Positions 43,664-53,120 are shown, numbered from the stretch's first letter. The stretch is 64,000 bases of DNA from Rossellomorea aquimaris (GCF_000935355.1 NZ_JXZC01000002.1:310001-374000); one strand, 5' to 3'. Notes: a model not told the origin generated them from the sequence alone. Translations and numbers: made by a program.

Positions 43664-44569
43664 TTATCGTAAGAAATCCATCAATGTCGGCTGCATGATT
43701 CTTGCCCCTACACTGAGGGCGGCACGGTGGACACTTTCCTGGGTTTTCAGGTCGGTGATAACCCGTTCGATATCGGCGTCTTCGTTATCCGAAAGAATAC
43801 GGCTGGCGGTCACTTCCTGCTGTGCCAATCGGTCATCGATCATTTCCAGCCTATTGTAGCGGGCGCCCAGGTCTGAACGTTCCGCTGAAAGTGTATTCAT
43901 CACTTCATCCAAGTTCTCGAGTTCCGTATCAAGACTTGAAACATCTCCCGATTCCAATGCTTTTTGGATTGAGTGTACTGTATTGAATAATTGTTGACTA
44001 AAAACTTTTGATGGGTTGACGTTTGCTTTTAGTGATACGCCCTGTGACACTTCAATGGTGTATTCGCCGTTCGTCCCATTGAGTATGTTATCAGCTACCT
44101 TCGGGGCGGTCCCGTCTGCAGGTGATCCATCCTTCATTGGAGAATTCCCGACATCCGTTCCATTAAAGATGTATCGTCCTGCCACTTTTGTTTCAGCCAC
44201 ACTGACAAGGTCCTTTTTTATTTGTTCAATTTCAACGGCCACCGCTTTACGGTCTTCTTCACTCAGGGATCCGTTCTTCCCTTGCAGTGTCAATTCCCGC
44301 ACACGCTGCAGTCCCTGATTGGCATGATCGATTCCGGACTCTGAATTTTCCATCCATAAGTAAAGTTCTGATAGATTCCTCTTATATTGTTCGATTCCCG
44401 TCAGATTGGAGCGATAGAACATGCCCTTCATGGCAACAACAGGATCATCGGAAGGCTTGGTAATTTTCTTCCCCGTCGCCAACTGGTCCTGCAGCTGCCC
44501 CATCCGTCCATAGGATGAACTGAGATTTCTCATCGAGTTCGCCGTCAACATACTTTGAGTTACACGCAT
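43664..44569 (-). CDS. flgL: Hook-filament junction protein FlgL
   Basis: A 301-residue HAP3. The N-terminus MRVTQSMLTANSMRNLSSSYGRMGQLQDQLATGKKITKPSDDPV is flagellin-like; the C-terminus ends LKTQESVHRAALSVGARIMQPTLMDFL. It forms the second of two rings between hook and filament. It starts 11 bp after flgK. Confidence 0.95.
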   Translation of the reverse strand: MRVTQSMLTANSMRNLSSSYGRMGQLQDQLATGKKITKPSDDPVVAMKGMFYRSNLTGIEQYKRNLSELYLWMENSESGIDHANQGLQRVRELTLQGKNGSLSEEDRKAVAVEIEQIKKDLVSVAETKVAGRYIFNGTDVGNSPMKDGSPADGTAPKVADNILNGTNGEYTIEVSQGVSLKANVNPSKVFSQQLFNTVHSIQKALESGDVSSLDTELENLDEVMNTLSAERSDLGARYNRLEMIDDRLAQQEVTASRILSDNEDADIERVITDLKTQESVHRAALSVGARIMQPTLMDFLR

Positions 44570-44579
44570 ATTCGTTCAC

Positions 44580-46142
44580 CTACCTTCCAACGGTTCCCAT
44601 GCCGTTGATGATTTTATCGAGCATTTCGTCCTGCAGCGTGATCATTCTGGCAGAGGCGTTGTAGGCATGCTGGAATTTGATCATGTCCGTCATTTCTTCA
44701 TCAAGGGAAACCCCACTTACGGACATCCTGCGTTCGTCAACAGCTGATCTGAGGACATTCGAGTTGCTCGCGAGTCTTAAAGATTCCTGTGATTCAACCG
44801 CCATCCTTCCAATAACTGATTCGAAATGACCCTGAAAAGATGACTCTTTTTCCCCATAAGGTAATTTAGTGGTTGTGATAATATCAGCGAGGGCCAGCAC
44901 ATTTGTTGCATCCCCCAGGGTAGGATTGTCTGCACTGGCTGTGGCTATGTTGTCGAGATTGCTAAGTTCATCAGCTATTTGAATCCGTTGAGCGAATCCC
45001 TTTTTATTATCCGGATCCAAGTCTGATGAAGGATCTTTTGAATCCTGAAAGAATTTAGGTGTTTCTACTGTCGATGTCGGATTATTGATTTGTTCAGCTG
45101 TTACACCTTGTTGATGCTGTTCATTAAAGGCTTTCGCAAATTCAAACGCCATGCTGTCTAATTCTTGGAGCATGGTGACATAAGATCCTTCTGCCTCACC
45201 TTTTTCATTTTCAAATCCATATGTATCGACAAGGGCCCTCAATTTCCCTTCACCTTTTGATAAGAAGTCATTTATAGCGATCGTTTCCCCACCGATTGTG
45301 ACAGAATCAACCGTATCTTGATCTCCATTAAATGAAAGATTGAGTTCCTTAGCTCCACTCTTATCGACCAGGTCCACCGGATTCTTTCCGTCTTTACCTA
45401 CTAATGTTATGGTCACGGAACCTTCAGCCATTGGAGAAGACCCTCCACCGTTCGACTGATAACTTGTTTTGATCGTGACCTGTTTTGATAACTCATCGAT
45501 TAAACGATCCCGTTCATCATACAAATCGTTTGGGAGATAGCCGTGGGGTTCTACTTCGGAAATTTGTTTATTAATGCTATCAATCTGCCTTGTAAGAGAG
45601 TTAATTTGCGTTTCACTCACAGTCAATTCATTTTTCAAATCGTTTCTCACGCTTGTTAATGAAGATGATAAATAATTAAACGTTTCTGCAACAGCGATTC
45701 CACGCTGACGTACGACAGACCGGGCACCTGAGTTCGTAGGGTTGACTGCTAGATCCTGAAGGGATTGCCAGAACATATCCATCGTTTTCGACAAGCCTGA
45801 ATCAGATGGTTCATTCATCACTTCCTCCATCTTCTTCATGGCTTCCATTTTCGTATCCCAGTAGCCAAGCTTATTATTTTCCCCTCTATATTGGGTGTCC
45901 AGGAAAGAATCACGAACACGCTGGATCGATCCGGCTTCAACGCCTGTTCCGATTTGACCGGGAATTTGCGGACGGTTCATGGAGGGAGCCGGGTAAGGTT
46001 CCGTTTGGGCAAAATTGACCCGTTGTCGGGTGTAACCGGGGGTATTTGCGTTGGCGATGTTATGACCTGTCGTATAAAGGGCTCCTTGTTGGGTGTACAT
46101 TCCCCGTTTAGCCGTTTCAAGGCCCATAAAAGTGGATCGCAT
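44580..46142 (-). CDS. flgK: Hook-filament junction protein FlgK
   Basis: A 520-residue HAP1. N-terminal rod motif: TGHNIANANTPGYTRQRV. C-terminal block: VSGVSLDEEMTDMIKFQHAYNASARMITLQDEMLDKIINGMG. Complete length and both D0 helices are present. Confidence 0.96.
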   Translation of the reverse strand: MRSTFMGLETAKRGMYTQQGALYTTGHNIANANTPGYTRQRVNFAQTEPYPAPSMNRPQIPGQIGTGVEAGSIQRVRDSFLDTQYRGENNKLGYWDTKMEAMKKMEEVMNEPSDSGLSKTMDMFWQSLQDLAVNPTNSGARSVVRQRGIAVAETFNYLSSSLTSVRNDLKNELTVSETQINSLTRQIDSINKQISEVEPHGYLPNDLYDERDRLIDELSKQVTIKTSYQSNGGGSSPMAEGSVTITLVGKDGKNPVDLVDKSGAKELNLSFNGDQDTVDSVTIGGETIAINDFLSKGEGKLRALVDTYGFENEKGEAEGSYVTMLQELDSMAFEFAKAFNEQHQQGVTAEQINNPTSTVETPKFFQDSKDPSSDLDPDNKKGFAQRIQIADELSNLDNIATASADNPTLGDATNVLALADIITTTKLPYGEKESSFQGHFESVIGRMAVESQESLRLASNSNVLRSAVDERRMSVSGVSLDEEMTDMIKFQHAYNASARMITLQDEMLDKIINGMGTVGR

Positions 46143-46171
46143 GGTGTTGCCTCCGTTTCAAATGATTGGTG

Positions 46172-46666
46172 TTATGCTTTCGAATCGAACATGGATCTTC
46201 CTGCAGGTATCGTCTTTTCACCGTTTGGACGGGAATACGTTAATTTTTCTGATTGAGGCTGCAGCAACGACAGGTTCATATTGACAAATTGAAGAGATTG
46301 ATAGACAAGCCTTTGATTAAGTTCGTTCCGTGCCTTTAACTCGGCTATCATATCAACAAGCTTTCGCTGCCAGATGCCAAGAATCTCTGCATCTTCAGGT
46401 GCACTGTATTCCATACACAAAGAGATTGTTGGGGTTTTCTCCATTCGGACTCCTAGTGAATCAAGATAGTGATTGGACTCCCGTTGTCTTTTGATTTCAA
46501 GCGTATTGATGGCTGCCAAATGCTTTTGCTCATCCTTTAGAACTGCGTCTAGCTCGATCATGGCACCTTTTTTAATTACATCCGTCTTTTCAACCGAAAG
46601 ATCGAACAAACTCTTGTGCAACTTATAAAGTTTTTCCAACGTTGCAATCAATGAAGTTGCCGGCAT
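46172..46666 (-). CDS. flgN: FlgN-family export chaperone (YvyG)
   Basis: A 164-residue helical protein at the FlgN position. It is a chaperone for FlgK and FlgL. The first 120 residues are strongly helical (SLIATLEKLYKLHKSLFDLSVEKTDVIKKGAM), and the Gln/Asn-rich tail LSLLQPQSEKLTYSRPNGEKTIPAG is like the client-binding ends of these chaperones. It starts 14 bp after flgM and precedes flgK. Confidence 0.88.
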   Translation of the reverse strand: MPATSLIATLEKLYKLHKSLFDLSVEKTDVIKKGAMIELDAVLKDEQKHLAAINTLEIKRQRESNHYLDSLGVRMEKTPTISLCMEYSAPEDAEILGIWQRKLVDMIAELKARNELNQRLVYQSLQFVNMNLSLLQPQSEKLTYSRPNGEKTIPAGRSMFDSKA

Positions 46667-46680
46667 GTCTGTTCGCTCCT

Positions 46681-46947
46681 TTAATTTCCGTTATAAAAAT
46701 TCTTTAATCCTTTAGCAATCGCTTTAGGGTCAATGGTGTAGTTACCGTTCTGTACCTGGTCCTTGAGTGCATCTACTTTAGCCTGGCGTTCCTTGCTGAT
46801 TTTAGAGACCTCCTGCATCTCTTTGGCAGCAGAAGAGATCTCAATCTTGTCAGAAGCCGTTTTCCCAGTCTTGCTGATTTGATCCATTTTGTTAAGATTG
46901 CGCTTATAAGGATTAATGTTTTGATTTCCGATATTGTTAATCTTCAT
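46681..46947 (-). CDS. flgM: Anti-sigma-D factor FlgM
   Basis: An 88-residue anti-sigma factor that holds SigD until the hook-basal body is finished. The N-terminal half is disordered and polar, the C-terminal half binds sigma (KISKERQAKVDALKDQVQNGNYTIDPKAIAKGLKNFY, the FlgM signature). The start at 46947 (MKINNIGNQNINPY) is favoured over the ATG three bases upstream by spacing to GAGGGA. A SigD promoter lies just upstream. Confidence 0.95.
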   Translation of the reverse strand: MKINNIGNQNINPYKRNLNKMDQISKTGKTASDKIEISSAAKEMQEVSKISKERQAKVDALKDQVQNGNYTIDPKAIAKGLKNFYNGN

Positions 46948-46990
46948 CATTTTTCCCTCGCTTTCATCACGTCCATCGTCTCTACCTAGT

Positions 46991-47017
46991 ATATCGGATA
47001 AAAAAACGGTTTGTTTA
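46991..47017 (-). promoter_or_regulatory. SigD promoter of flgM-flgN-flgK-flgL
   Basis: TAAA and CCGATAT on the minus strand, 16 bases apart (15 to the full TCCGATAT), about 45 bp before flgM. Confidence 0.88.
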
Positions 47018-47063
47018 GTTCAAAAGACTGGTTAGTTCTTCCTGATTTTCTTGCGTGACGTAT

Positions 47064-47480
47064 CTAGTTCTTATTTCTTACTGTGTAATACGTTTTTTGA
47101 TTCGATTCCTTCACCTTACTCTTCCATTCTTGCTCCGACTCAAACTGCTTCAGCTCACTGACAAGTTCTGAAGAACAATCGTTACAAATCCTCCCCGTCC
47201 CAATAATCTTCCCGCATTTATCACACGGATACCCCATGTTCGGAAACTGCCTTGTCTGGATGCGCCCCTTCTTCACCCATTTATAGAGAAGCTCTTCGTC
47301 CACACCCGTCACTTCAATCACACGATTCATGGTGGCCGCACGGTTCTCCCGTCTCTTCAGGAATTGGTAGACTGCCTCGTACGTATTCTCTTCTTCTTTA
47401 TAGCACGTATCGCATACATCCCTGAATTGATTTCTCATAAAAATCGCGTTGCAACGTGGACAGTTAATGATCTCTGACAT
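47064..47480 (-). CDS. yvyF: YvyF-type flagellar operon protein with zinc ribbons
   Basis: A 138-residue protein (MSEIINCPRCNAIFMRNQFRDVCDTCYKEEE) with an N-terminal CxxC...CxxC zinc ribbon, a small HTH-like middle (TMNRVIEVTGVDEELLYKWVKKGRI) and a second ribbon (YPCDKCGKIIGTGRICNDC). It is conserved between comF and flgM in Bacillaceae. A role in flagellar gene regulation is suspected but not established. The ATG at 47480 follows GGGAGGAA. Confidence 0.9.
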   Translation of the reverse strand: MSEIINCPRCNAIFMRNQFRDVCDTCYKEEENTYEAVYQFLKRRENRAATMNRVIEVTGVDEELLYKWVKKGRIQTRQFPNMGYPCDKCGKIIGTGRICNDCSSELVSELKQFESEQEWKSKVKESNQKTYYTVRNKN

Positions 47481-47541
47481 CGTTCCATTCCTCCCTGATT
47501 CACTTCTATTATTCTCTATATCGGCAGATGCGAGCGTTGCT

Positions 47542-48243
47542 TTAACCTCTTGCAAGAGTCAAAGAGGATACTTCTCTGGCACCCGCTTCTTTCAGCAATT
47601 TAGCTGCCTGCCTCAACGTCGTCCCCGTCGTATAAATATCATCAAACAGAAGGACCCTCTTTCCCTTAACATCCCCTACACCCAACTGAAACACCTGCTC
47701 CTGCTGAAGCCGCTCCCTCCGAGTCTTCTTTGACTGCTTTTCCGAGTGGATGCGGGTAAGGAGACAAGAGGGACGGACCTCTGCTTCTTCAAGGAGGGCA
47801 GTGGATTGATTGAATCCTCTTTCATATAAACGCTCGTTGCTTAGCGGGATCGGAGTCACTAGATCAAACTCACTTTTTTCAATATAGTTTTTGAGAATAG
47901 GAGCAAATGGTTTTGCCAATACATAGTCTCCTCGATATTTGTATCGAGCAAGATACTCTTTAAGAAAATCATTATATTGATAGAGTGAATCGTTCTGTCG
48001 CAGAACCCCTTTCCACTCATGGTCAGACTCCCACCTATCACAATCCAGGCACTGCTCCCCTTTTATAAAATCATAAGGCAGCTCTTCCATGGACCGGGAA
48101 CAACCTGAACAACGCTTTCCCTCTATTATTACCAGCTGTTTTTCACACTTATTACAAAGCAACGGAGGTACTCTGTAAAATAAACTTTTCCAGGATAAGA
48201 CCTCCATTAGTTCTTCCCCACAGTACAAGCAGTTACTTACCAT
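47542..48243 (-). CDS. comFC: ComFC competence protein (phosphoribosyltransferase fold)
   Basis: A 233-residue ComF-family protein. The N-terminus has a zinc ribbon (CLYCGEEL...LCNKCEKQLVII...CSGCSRS...CLDC). The C-terminus carries a PRT-type phosphate loop VLLFDDIYTTGTTLRQAAKLLKEAG. It takes part in DNA uptake with ComFA. A perfect GAGGTCCGTCCCTC repeat (47768-47781) lies inside the frame and encodes EVRPSC in a poorly conserved loop. The start overlaps comFA by 11 bp. No comFB is present between them. Confidence 0.93.
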   Translation of the reverse strand: MVSNCLYCGEELMEVLSWKSLFYRVPPLLCNKCEKQLVIIEGKRCSGCSRSMEELPYDFIKGEQCLDCDRWESDHEWKGVLRQNDSLYQYNDFLKEYLARYKYRGDYVLAKPFAPILKNYIEKSEFDLVTPIPLSNERLYERGFNQSTALLEEAEVRPSCLLTRIHSEKQSKKTRRERLQQEQVFQLGVGDVKGKRVLLFDDIYTTGTTLRQAAKLLKEAGAREVSSLTLARG

Positions 48244-49726
48244 CGATCATTCCCCGCTTTCCGGCTTCCTTGTTCATGCCGTCGATATGAAGGAGCGCTT
48301 TGATCATCTCACCGGTGCGACCGAAGTGAAAATAGACGATGTCACCCTTTGGAAAGTCCGCACTTCGCCCCACTCTCCCTGCAATCTGAACAAGGGCGCT
48401 TTCCGTGAAGATCTTTTCTTCAGCTCCAAGTACGGCCACATCGATATTGGGTATGGTGACTCCCCTTTCTAAAATGGTCGTGGTGAGTAAAATAGGAATC
48501 TCTTTCTTTCGCATTTTTATGACTTTTTCTTTTCTTTGGGGATCTTCTGCATGCACAGATTGGATGAGAGGATCGATTTCTTGAAAGAGAGGAAGGGCTT
48601 TTTCCATGATTTCAACGGTGGGGAAGAAGATCAGGGCTTGTTTGGACTGCTCTAGTTTTAGGGACGTCCATTTCTTCAGTCCAGTAGGAATTCGGTTTTT
48701 CTCTAGGGATTTCTTCCAAAGTCCGCACCATGCAAAGCGTGGCAGGGGAATCGGATGGCGGTGGAAACGGGCTGGGATTTGGATGAAGGATTGCTTCCCT
48801 GTCGCACATTGCTTCTGTGTCTTTCGATCAGGTGTGGCTGTGAGATAAATGATTGAGGACTGAGTTTTCCGCGCTTTTTCTACTGCCGACTTCAAAGAAT
48901 CATCATAGGAATATGGAAAGGCATCCACTTCATCGATGATCATGATGTCAAATGCTTTTTTAAACCGGTAAAGCTGGTGGGTGGTGGTTAGAACGAGCTG
49001 GCCATAGGTGTTTCTTTCTTCAGACCCGCCGTAAAGTGTGATGATCGTCGTGTCAGGGAAGACCTTTTGAAGGCGGGGAGACAGTTCAAGAATGACGTCG
49101 GTTCTGGGCGCGGCAATGCATACCCGTTTGTTTTGCTGAAGAGCTTCATGGATCCCTTCAAAGAGAACCTCGGTCTTTCCTGCCCCGCATACGGCCCACA
49201 CAAGCAGGTCCTTGCTCGTATGGACTGCTGAGACCATTCGCTTGGAAGCTTCTTTCTGCGCCTCTGAAAGAGTTCCAAGCCATTGAAAAGTTGGAGGTGA
49301 TTCAGGAACCGGTTCAGGCCCATGCCATGTCAGAAGCGTTGTGCACTCCGATACCTTTCCCATCATGATGCAATTCCGGCAATAGGTACACGTGTTGTGG
49401 CATCTTGAACATGAAAAGGAAGCGAACAAATGAGGCCTTTTGTTTCCACAACGGTGGCAACAGCTCTTTTCCACACCCTTTCGATAGGAAACATATCCAT
49501 TTAAATAATGCTCATGCAGGACATCAATCGAAATTGGGATTTCGTCTAAAAGCAGGGATCGGCCGCTGAGAAAGGATTGAAGCTCTGAAGAGAAGGTGAA
49601 GGATTCATTGAGGGGTTGAGATGGGATGGAAGATATATCTGAAATCCGCTGTAAAATGGTACTCTCTCCTATCAGCAGGGATTCCGGGGTTAAATGGTTA
49701 CCTGTAAAAGCAAAACGCAAACACAT
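48233..49726 (-). CDS. comFA: ComFA DNA-uptake helicase
   Basis: A 497-residue superfamily 2 ATPase that drives transforming DNA into the cytoplasm. A four-cysteine zinc finger (CHRCGNKRPHLFASFSCSRCHNTC) precedes Walker A (WAVCGAGKTEVLFEGI near residue 180), the DEVD box (MIIDEVDAFPY) and helicase motif VI (VQIAGRVGRSADFPKGDI). The ATG at 49726 stands very near AAGGAG; the TTG at 49720 is spaced better and may be used. Confidence 0.94.
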   Translation of the reverse strand: MCLRFAFTGNHLTPESLLIGESTILQRISDISSIPSQPLNESFTFSSELQSFLSGRSLLLDEIPISIDVLHEHYLNGYVSYRKGVEKSCCHRCGNKRPHLFASFSCSRCHNTCTYCRNCIMMGKVSECTTLLTWHGPEPVPESPPTFQWLGTLSEAQKEASKRMVSAVHTSKDLLVWAVCGAGKTEVLFEGIHEALQQNKRVCIAAPRTDVILELSPRLQKVFPDTTIITLYGGSEERNTYGQLVLTTTHQLYRFKKAFDIMIIDEVDAFPYSYDDSLKSAVEKARKTQSSIIYLTATPDRKTQKQCATGKQSFIQIPARFHRHPIPLPRFAWCGLWKKSLEKNRIPTGLKKWTSLKLEQSKQALIFFPTVEIMEKALPLFQEIDPLIQSVHAEDPQRKEKVIKMRKKEIPILLTTTILERGVTIPNIDVAVLGAEEKIFTESALVQIAGRVGRSADFPKGDIVYFHFGRTGEMIKALLHIDGMNKEAGKRGMIDGK

Positions 49727-49789
49727 CACTCCTTTTTGGGATAGTGTTGTATTCTACACAAAGCTGTGAAAATCCTGCCTAATAAAAAG

Positions 49790-49930
49790 GTGCCAGGCAC
49801 AAAAACGTTGTTTTGTGCCTGGCACCGGGAGTTCGGAAGTGTACCTGGTACATGATGACCTGATTGTACCTGGTACAAAATCTTATCATTGTACGTGGTA
49901 CAAAAAGCGCAATCTGTACCAGGTACAACC
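49790..49930. repeat. Cluster of two palindromic repeat families between comFA and degV
   Basis: GGTGCCAGGCACAAAAACG and GTTTTGTGCCTGGCACC form a hairpin at 49790-49826. Four GTAC(C/G)TGGTAC or GTACCAGGTAC palindromes follow at about 49841, 49866, 49891 and 49915, again 25 bp apart, as at the RAYT locus. The cluster fills most of the 223-bp gap. Confidence 0.9.
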
Positions 49931-49949
49931 AATTCAAAAACCCCAAAAC

Positions 49950-50801
49950 CTACCGACTCATCTTCCGAGCCCATCCCATCCCCATCGATCCCTCACCTAA
50001 ATGAGTACCGATAACAGGACCGAAAATACTGACATTGAACTCCACATTCGGATACTTCTCCTGAAGCTCATTCATCCACTCAATCGCATCTTCTTCGCGA
50101 TTCGCATGGATGATCGAAGCTTGAAACTCTTCTCCTGAAGACACGGCTTCTTCAAGCAGTGACTCCACCCGCTTCAATGCTTTCTTCTTCGTACGGATTT
50201 TTTCGAACGGGACGATGACTTTATCCACAAAGTGCAGAAGTGGTTTTACCTGCAAAAGGCTTCCGATGATTGCCTGTGCCTGTGATAATCTGCCTCCGCG
50301 TTGTAAGTGAGCCAGGTCATCGACCATGAAGTATGCCTGTACCGATTGCTTCATTTCATCCAGTAACGCAACGATTTCTTCAGCGGTTTTCCCTTCACGG
50401 CCAAGCTTGGCCCCTTCAATCGCATAGAAGCCCTGGATCATGCAGCTGATCTCGGAATCATACGCATACACGTCGATTCCCTCGACCATTTCCCCTGCTT
50501 GAACGGCACCTTGATACGTTCCGCTGATCCCACTTGATAAGTGAATGGAAATGACGGCATCGTAGTCCCTTGAAAGCTTTTCGAACAGCTCGACGAACTT
50601 CCCGACAGGAGGCTGTGAAGTTGTTGGAAGTTTTTCCTGGGTGCTGACCTCTTCGTAAAATTCACTTGCCGTAATATCAACTTCTTCTTGATAGGTTTCT
50701 CCTCCCAAAATGACGCTGAGAGGGATCATATGTATGTTCAGTTGATCACGCAATTCTTTCGGGATGTAGGCTGTACTATCCGTTACAATTGCCGTTTTCA
50801 T
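49950..50801 (-). CDS. degV: DegV family fatty-acid-binding protein
   Basis: A 283-residue DegV/FakB-like protein. The N-terminus MKTAIVTDSTAYIPKELRDQLNIHMIPLSVILGG and the block ISIHLSSGISGTYQGAVQAG are the family's lipid headgroup and acyl pocket. Such proteins present fatty acids to the kinase FakA. Its location after comFA matches yviA in B. subtilis. Two copies of an 18-bp palindrome-bearing sequence precede it, suggesting a dedicated repressor. Confidence 0.92.
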   Translation of the reverse strand: MKTAIVTDSTAYIPKELRDQLNIHMIPLSVILGGETYQEEVDITASEFYEEVSTQEKLPTTSQPPVGKFVELFEKLSRDYDAVISIHLSSGISGTYQGAVQAGEMVEGIDVYAYDSEISCMIQGFYAIEGAKLGREGKTAEEIVALLDEMKQSVQAYFMVDDLAHLQRGGRLSQAQAIIGSLLQVKPLLHFVDKVIVPFEKIRTKKKALKRVESLLEEAVSSGEEFQASIIHANREEDAIEWMNELQEKYPNVEFNVSIFGPVIGTHLGEGSMGMGWARKMSR

Positions 50802-50936
50802 AGAATTACCATCCTTATTGTTTATTTTTAAGCCCGTGCTTTGAGCTTGTTTAGTCTACCTTATGTATCCTTTTCATTTTATATGAAAACAAGTTGGTTT
50901 GCATCTGTTTATCGGGACTTTCGGGTCCACAAAACG

Positions 50937-50954
50937 AATCAAACGTTTGTTTAA
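50937..50954. promoter_or_regulatory. Palindromic operator candidate, copy 1
   Basis: AATCAAACGTTTGTTTAA, with the dyad CAAACGTTTG. An identical copy lies 56 bp away, and the degV start is 136 bp leftward. The dyad type fits TetR-family operators. Confidence 0.6.
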
Positions 50955-50992
50955 GACTCAGAACCCTTAAGCTATAAGGGATTCCATGTCCT

Positions 50993-51010
50993 AATCAAAC
51001 GTTTGTTTAA
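50993..51010. promoter_or_regulatory. Palindromic operator candidate, copy 2
   Basis: The second exact copy of AATCAAACGTTTGTTTAA, ending 5 bp before the stop of the EamA transporter gene. Between the two copies sits a small hairpin (CCCTTA / TAAGGG). Confidence 0.6.
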
Positions 51011-51015
51011 AGGTC

Positions 51016-51918
51016 TTACCTCGTACCGACAGGCATGGTCGAGACCAGTTTTTTCGATTTTCTGGAAGACAGGAACACTCCTGCAAAGATAATCAATAAA
51101 CCTAAAATGAGATTATGTGTCACAGGCTCCCTCAGCAGGACAAACCCCCAAATCATCGCTGTACCCGGAATCAAGTATGTCACAGTCGATGCAAATTCTG
51201 GTCCTCCATTGGTCATGATGTAAAAATAGAGAAGCGTCGCCACTCCAGAACCTAAACAGCCCAACCCGAGAATGCCAAGGATCACTTCACCGGATAGCAG
51301 GCTTCCTACCGATATCGGATCGGTCAACATCATTCCCACAAATCCCACCGCTGCACCGATCAACAATTGGAACGTAGAAATCACCACTACACTCGTTCCC
51401 GCCAGGTATTTTTTCGTAAACTGTGAAGCAAACGCGTAGCTCATTGTCGCAAGCACCATCGTCCCTACCCCTACAAAATCAGAAGTGAAAATCCCGCTCA
51501 CCTCGAAATTCATCAGGACGAGGATCCCTATAAACCCAACGACAATTCCAATCCACTGAAATCCAGTCAATAGGACAGAGAAAAATAAAAATCCCGCCAG
51601 TGCCGTCCAAATGGGAGTCGTTGCGTTTAAAATGGAGGCCGTGTTACTATTGATCTGTGTTTCACTTAACGCAATCAGAGTCCAGGGCAACGCGGCATTA
51701 CCAATCCCGACAACAAACAACTTCCACATAGGGAGCGATTTCTTCTCTCCTTTTTTCCTCTGTATAAAAAAGATCGGAAGAAGCACAAGAGCACCGGCTA
51801 AACAGCGTAAGAATACCGTCCCCCATACACCTACCGGATCCACCAGCCATTTGATAAAAACGAACGACATCCCCCAAATCAGACTTAAGCCAATCAACGC
51901 TATATATAATCTGGCCAA
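51016..51918 (-). CDS. EamA/DMT family transporter
   Basis: A 300-residue protein with ten transmembrane helices in two EamA repeats (IALIGLSLIWGMSFVFIKW near the start; ATMSYAFASQFTKKYL opening the second half). Drug/metabolite exporters of this type pump amino acids or small toxic metabolites; the substrate is not known. The start follows GGAGGAAG. It is not obviously part of an operon with degV, given the operator-like region between. Confidence 0.88.
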   Translation of the reverse strand: MARLYIALIGLSLIWGMSFVFIKWLVDPVGVWGTVFLRCLAGALVLLPIFFIQRKKGEKKSLPMWKLFVVGIGNAALPWTLIALSETQINSNTASILNATTPIWTALAGFLFFSVLLTGFQWIGIVVGFIGILVLMNFEVSGIFTSDFVGVGTMVLATMSYAFASQFTKKYLAGTSVVVISTFQLLIGAAVGFVGMMLTDPISVGSLLSGEVILGILGLGCLGSGVATLLYFYIMTNGGPEFASTVTYLIPGTAMIWGFVLLREPVTHNLILGLLIIFAGVFLSSRKSKKLVSTMPVGTR

Positions 51919-52199
51919 ACCGCTTCCTCCTTTCCAACTTGTATAATTTAATAGTTAAATAGACGTTATAACATATTTTGTTAATACTATCCTATCTTAC
52001 TTTGCCAGCGATGGAAACATTCTTTTTTTGTATTTTCGACCTATGATCAAGCATTCTTTTCCAGTTGGAAGAGGTTCATTCGGAGGGGATTCACATCTGC
52101 CAACTGAAACCATTTAACTTTCATGGGTTTTCGTCATATAATGGTTGGGTAGGATTTAACTTAGAGAAGACGAAAATTACTTTATAGGACTGATATAGA

Positions 52200-53120
52200 A
52201 TGTACAATAAGGAAAAAGTGTTTGAAGAATTATCAAAGGTGATGCATTCTGACAATATCAAACGTGACGAATTGTTACGAGAGCATCTGTATACGAAGTT
52301 AGGCGGAAAAGCAGATTTCTTCTTGACTCCGACCACATATGAAGAAGTTCAAAACATCGTGAAGCTATCAAATGAAGTGGATGTTCCATTTACATTATTA
52401 GGGAACGGATCGAATTTGATTGTAAAAGATGGTGGAATCCGTGGGATCGTTCTTCATTTAAAGAACTTCACAGACATCAAAACGACCGATCAACTGATTG
52501 TCGCTCAAAGTGGCGCAGCGATCATCGATGTGTCGAGACGTGCGTTAGCTGAAAAATTATCAGGACTTGAATTCGCCTGTGGGATCCCGGGTACCGTTGG
52601 TGGTGCTCTATTCATGAACGCCGGGGCTTATGGAGGAGAAATCAAAGATGTTCTGGATTATTGCCATGTCGTCGACCGCGATGGGAACCTGGTAAAACGT
52701 ACAGCCGCAGAATTGGAGCTTGATTACCGCCACAGCAATATCTCTGAAAAAGGCGATATTGTACTGGAAGCAACCTTCAGCTTGAAACCTGGCGACTACG
52801 AAGAAATCAAGGCCGTCATGGATGACCTCACTGACAAGCGTGAATCCAAGCAGCCGCTGGAATATCCATCTTGCGGGAGTGTCTTTAAACGACCACCTGG
52901 TTACTTTGCCGGTAAGCTTATCCAGGACAGTGAGCTTCAAGGAACGAACTTCGGTGGCGCTGAAGTCTCCACGAAGCACGCCGGTTTCATCGTGAATAAG
53001 GACAATGCGACAGCCTCGGATTATATTTCACTTATTGAACACGTTCAAAAAACAGTGAAAGAAAAATTTGATGTGGAACTTGAACGGGAAGTACGCATCA
53101 TCGGTGAAGATCTAGAATAA
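52200..53120 (+). CDS. murB: UDP-N-acetylenolpyruvoylglucosamine reductase MurB
   Basis: A 306-residue FAD enzyme that reduces the enolpyruvyl group to make UDP-MurNAc in peptidoglycan synthesis. FAD-binding blocks are [14 protein letters not shown] and [20 protein letters not shown]. The catalytic serine is in CGSVFKRP near residue 227 and the late glutamate in EREVRIIGE. It is the type II form usual in Firmicutes. A -10 TATAAT is near 52136, and AGGACTGAT precedes the ATG. Confidence 0.96.
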   Translation: MYNKEKVFEELSKVMHSDNIKRDELLREHLYTKLGGKADFFLTPTTYEEVQNIVKLSNEVDVPFTLLGNGSNLIVKDGGIRGIVLHLKNFTDIKTTDQLIVAQSGAAIIDVSRRALAEKLSGLEFACGIPGTVGGALFMNAGAYGGEIKDVLDYCHVVDRDGNLVKRTAAELELDYRHSNISEKGDIVLEATFSLKPGDYEEIKAVMDDLTDKRESKQPLEYPSCGSVFKRPPGYFAGKLIQDSELQGTNFGGAEVSTKHAGFIVNKDNATASDYISLIEHVQKTVKEKFDVELEREVRIIGEDLE

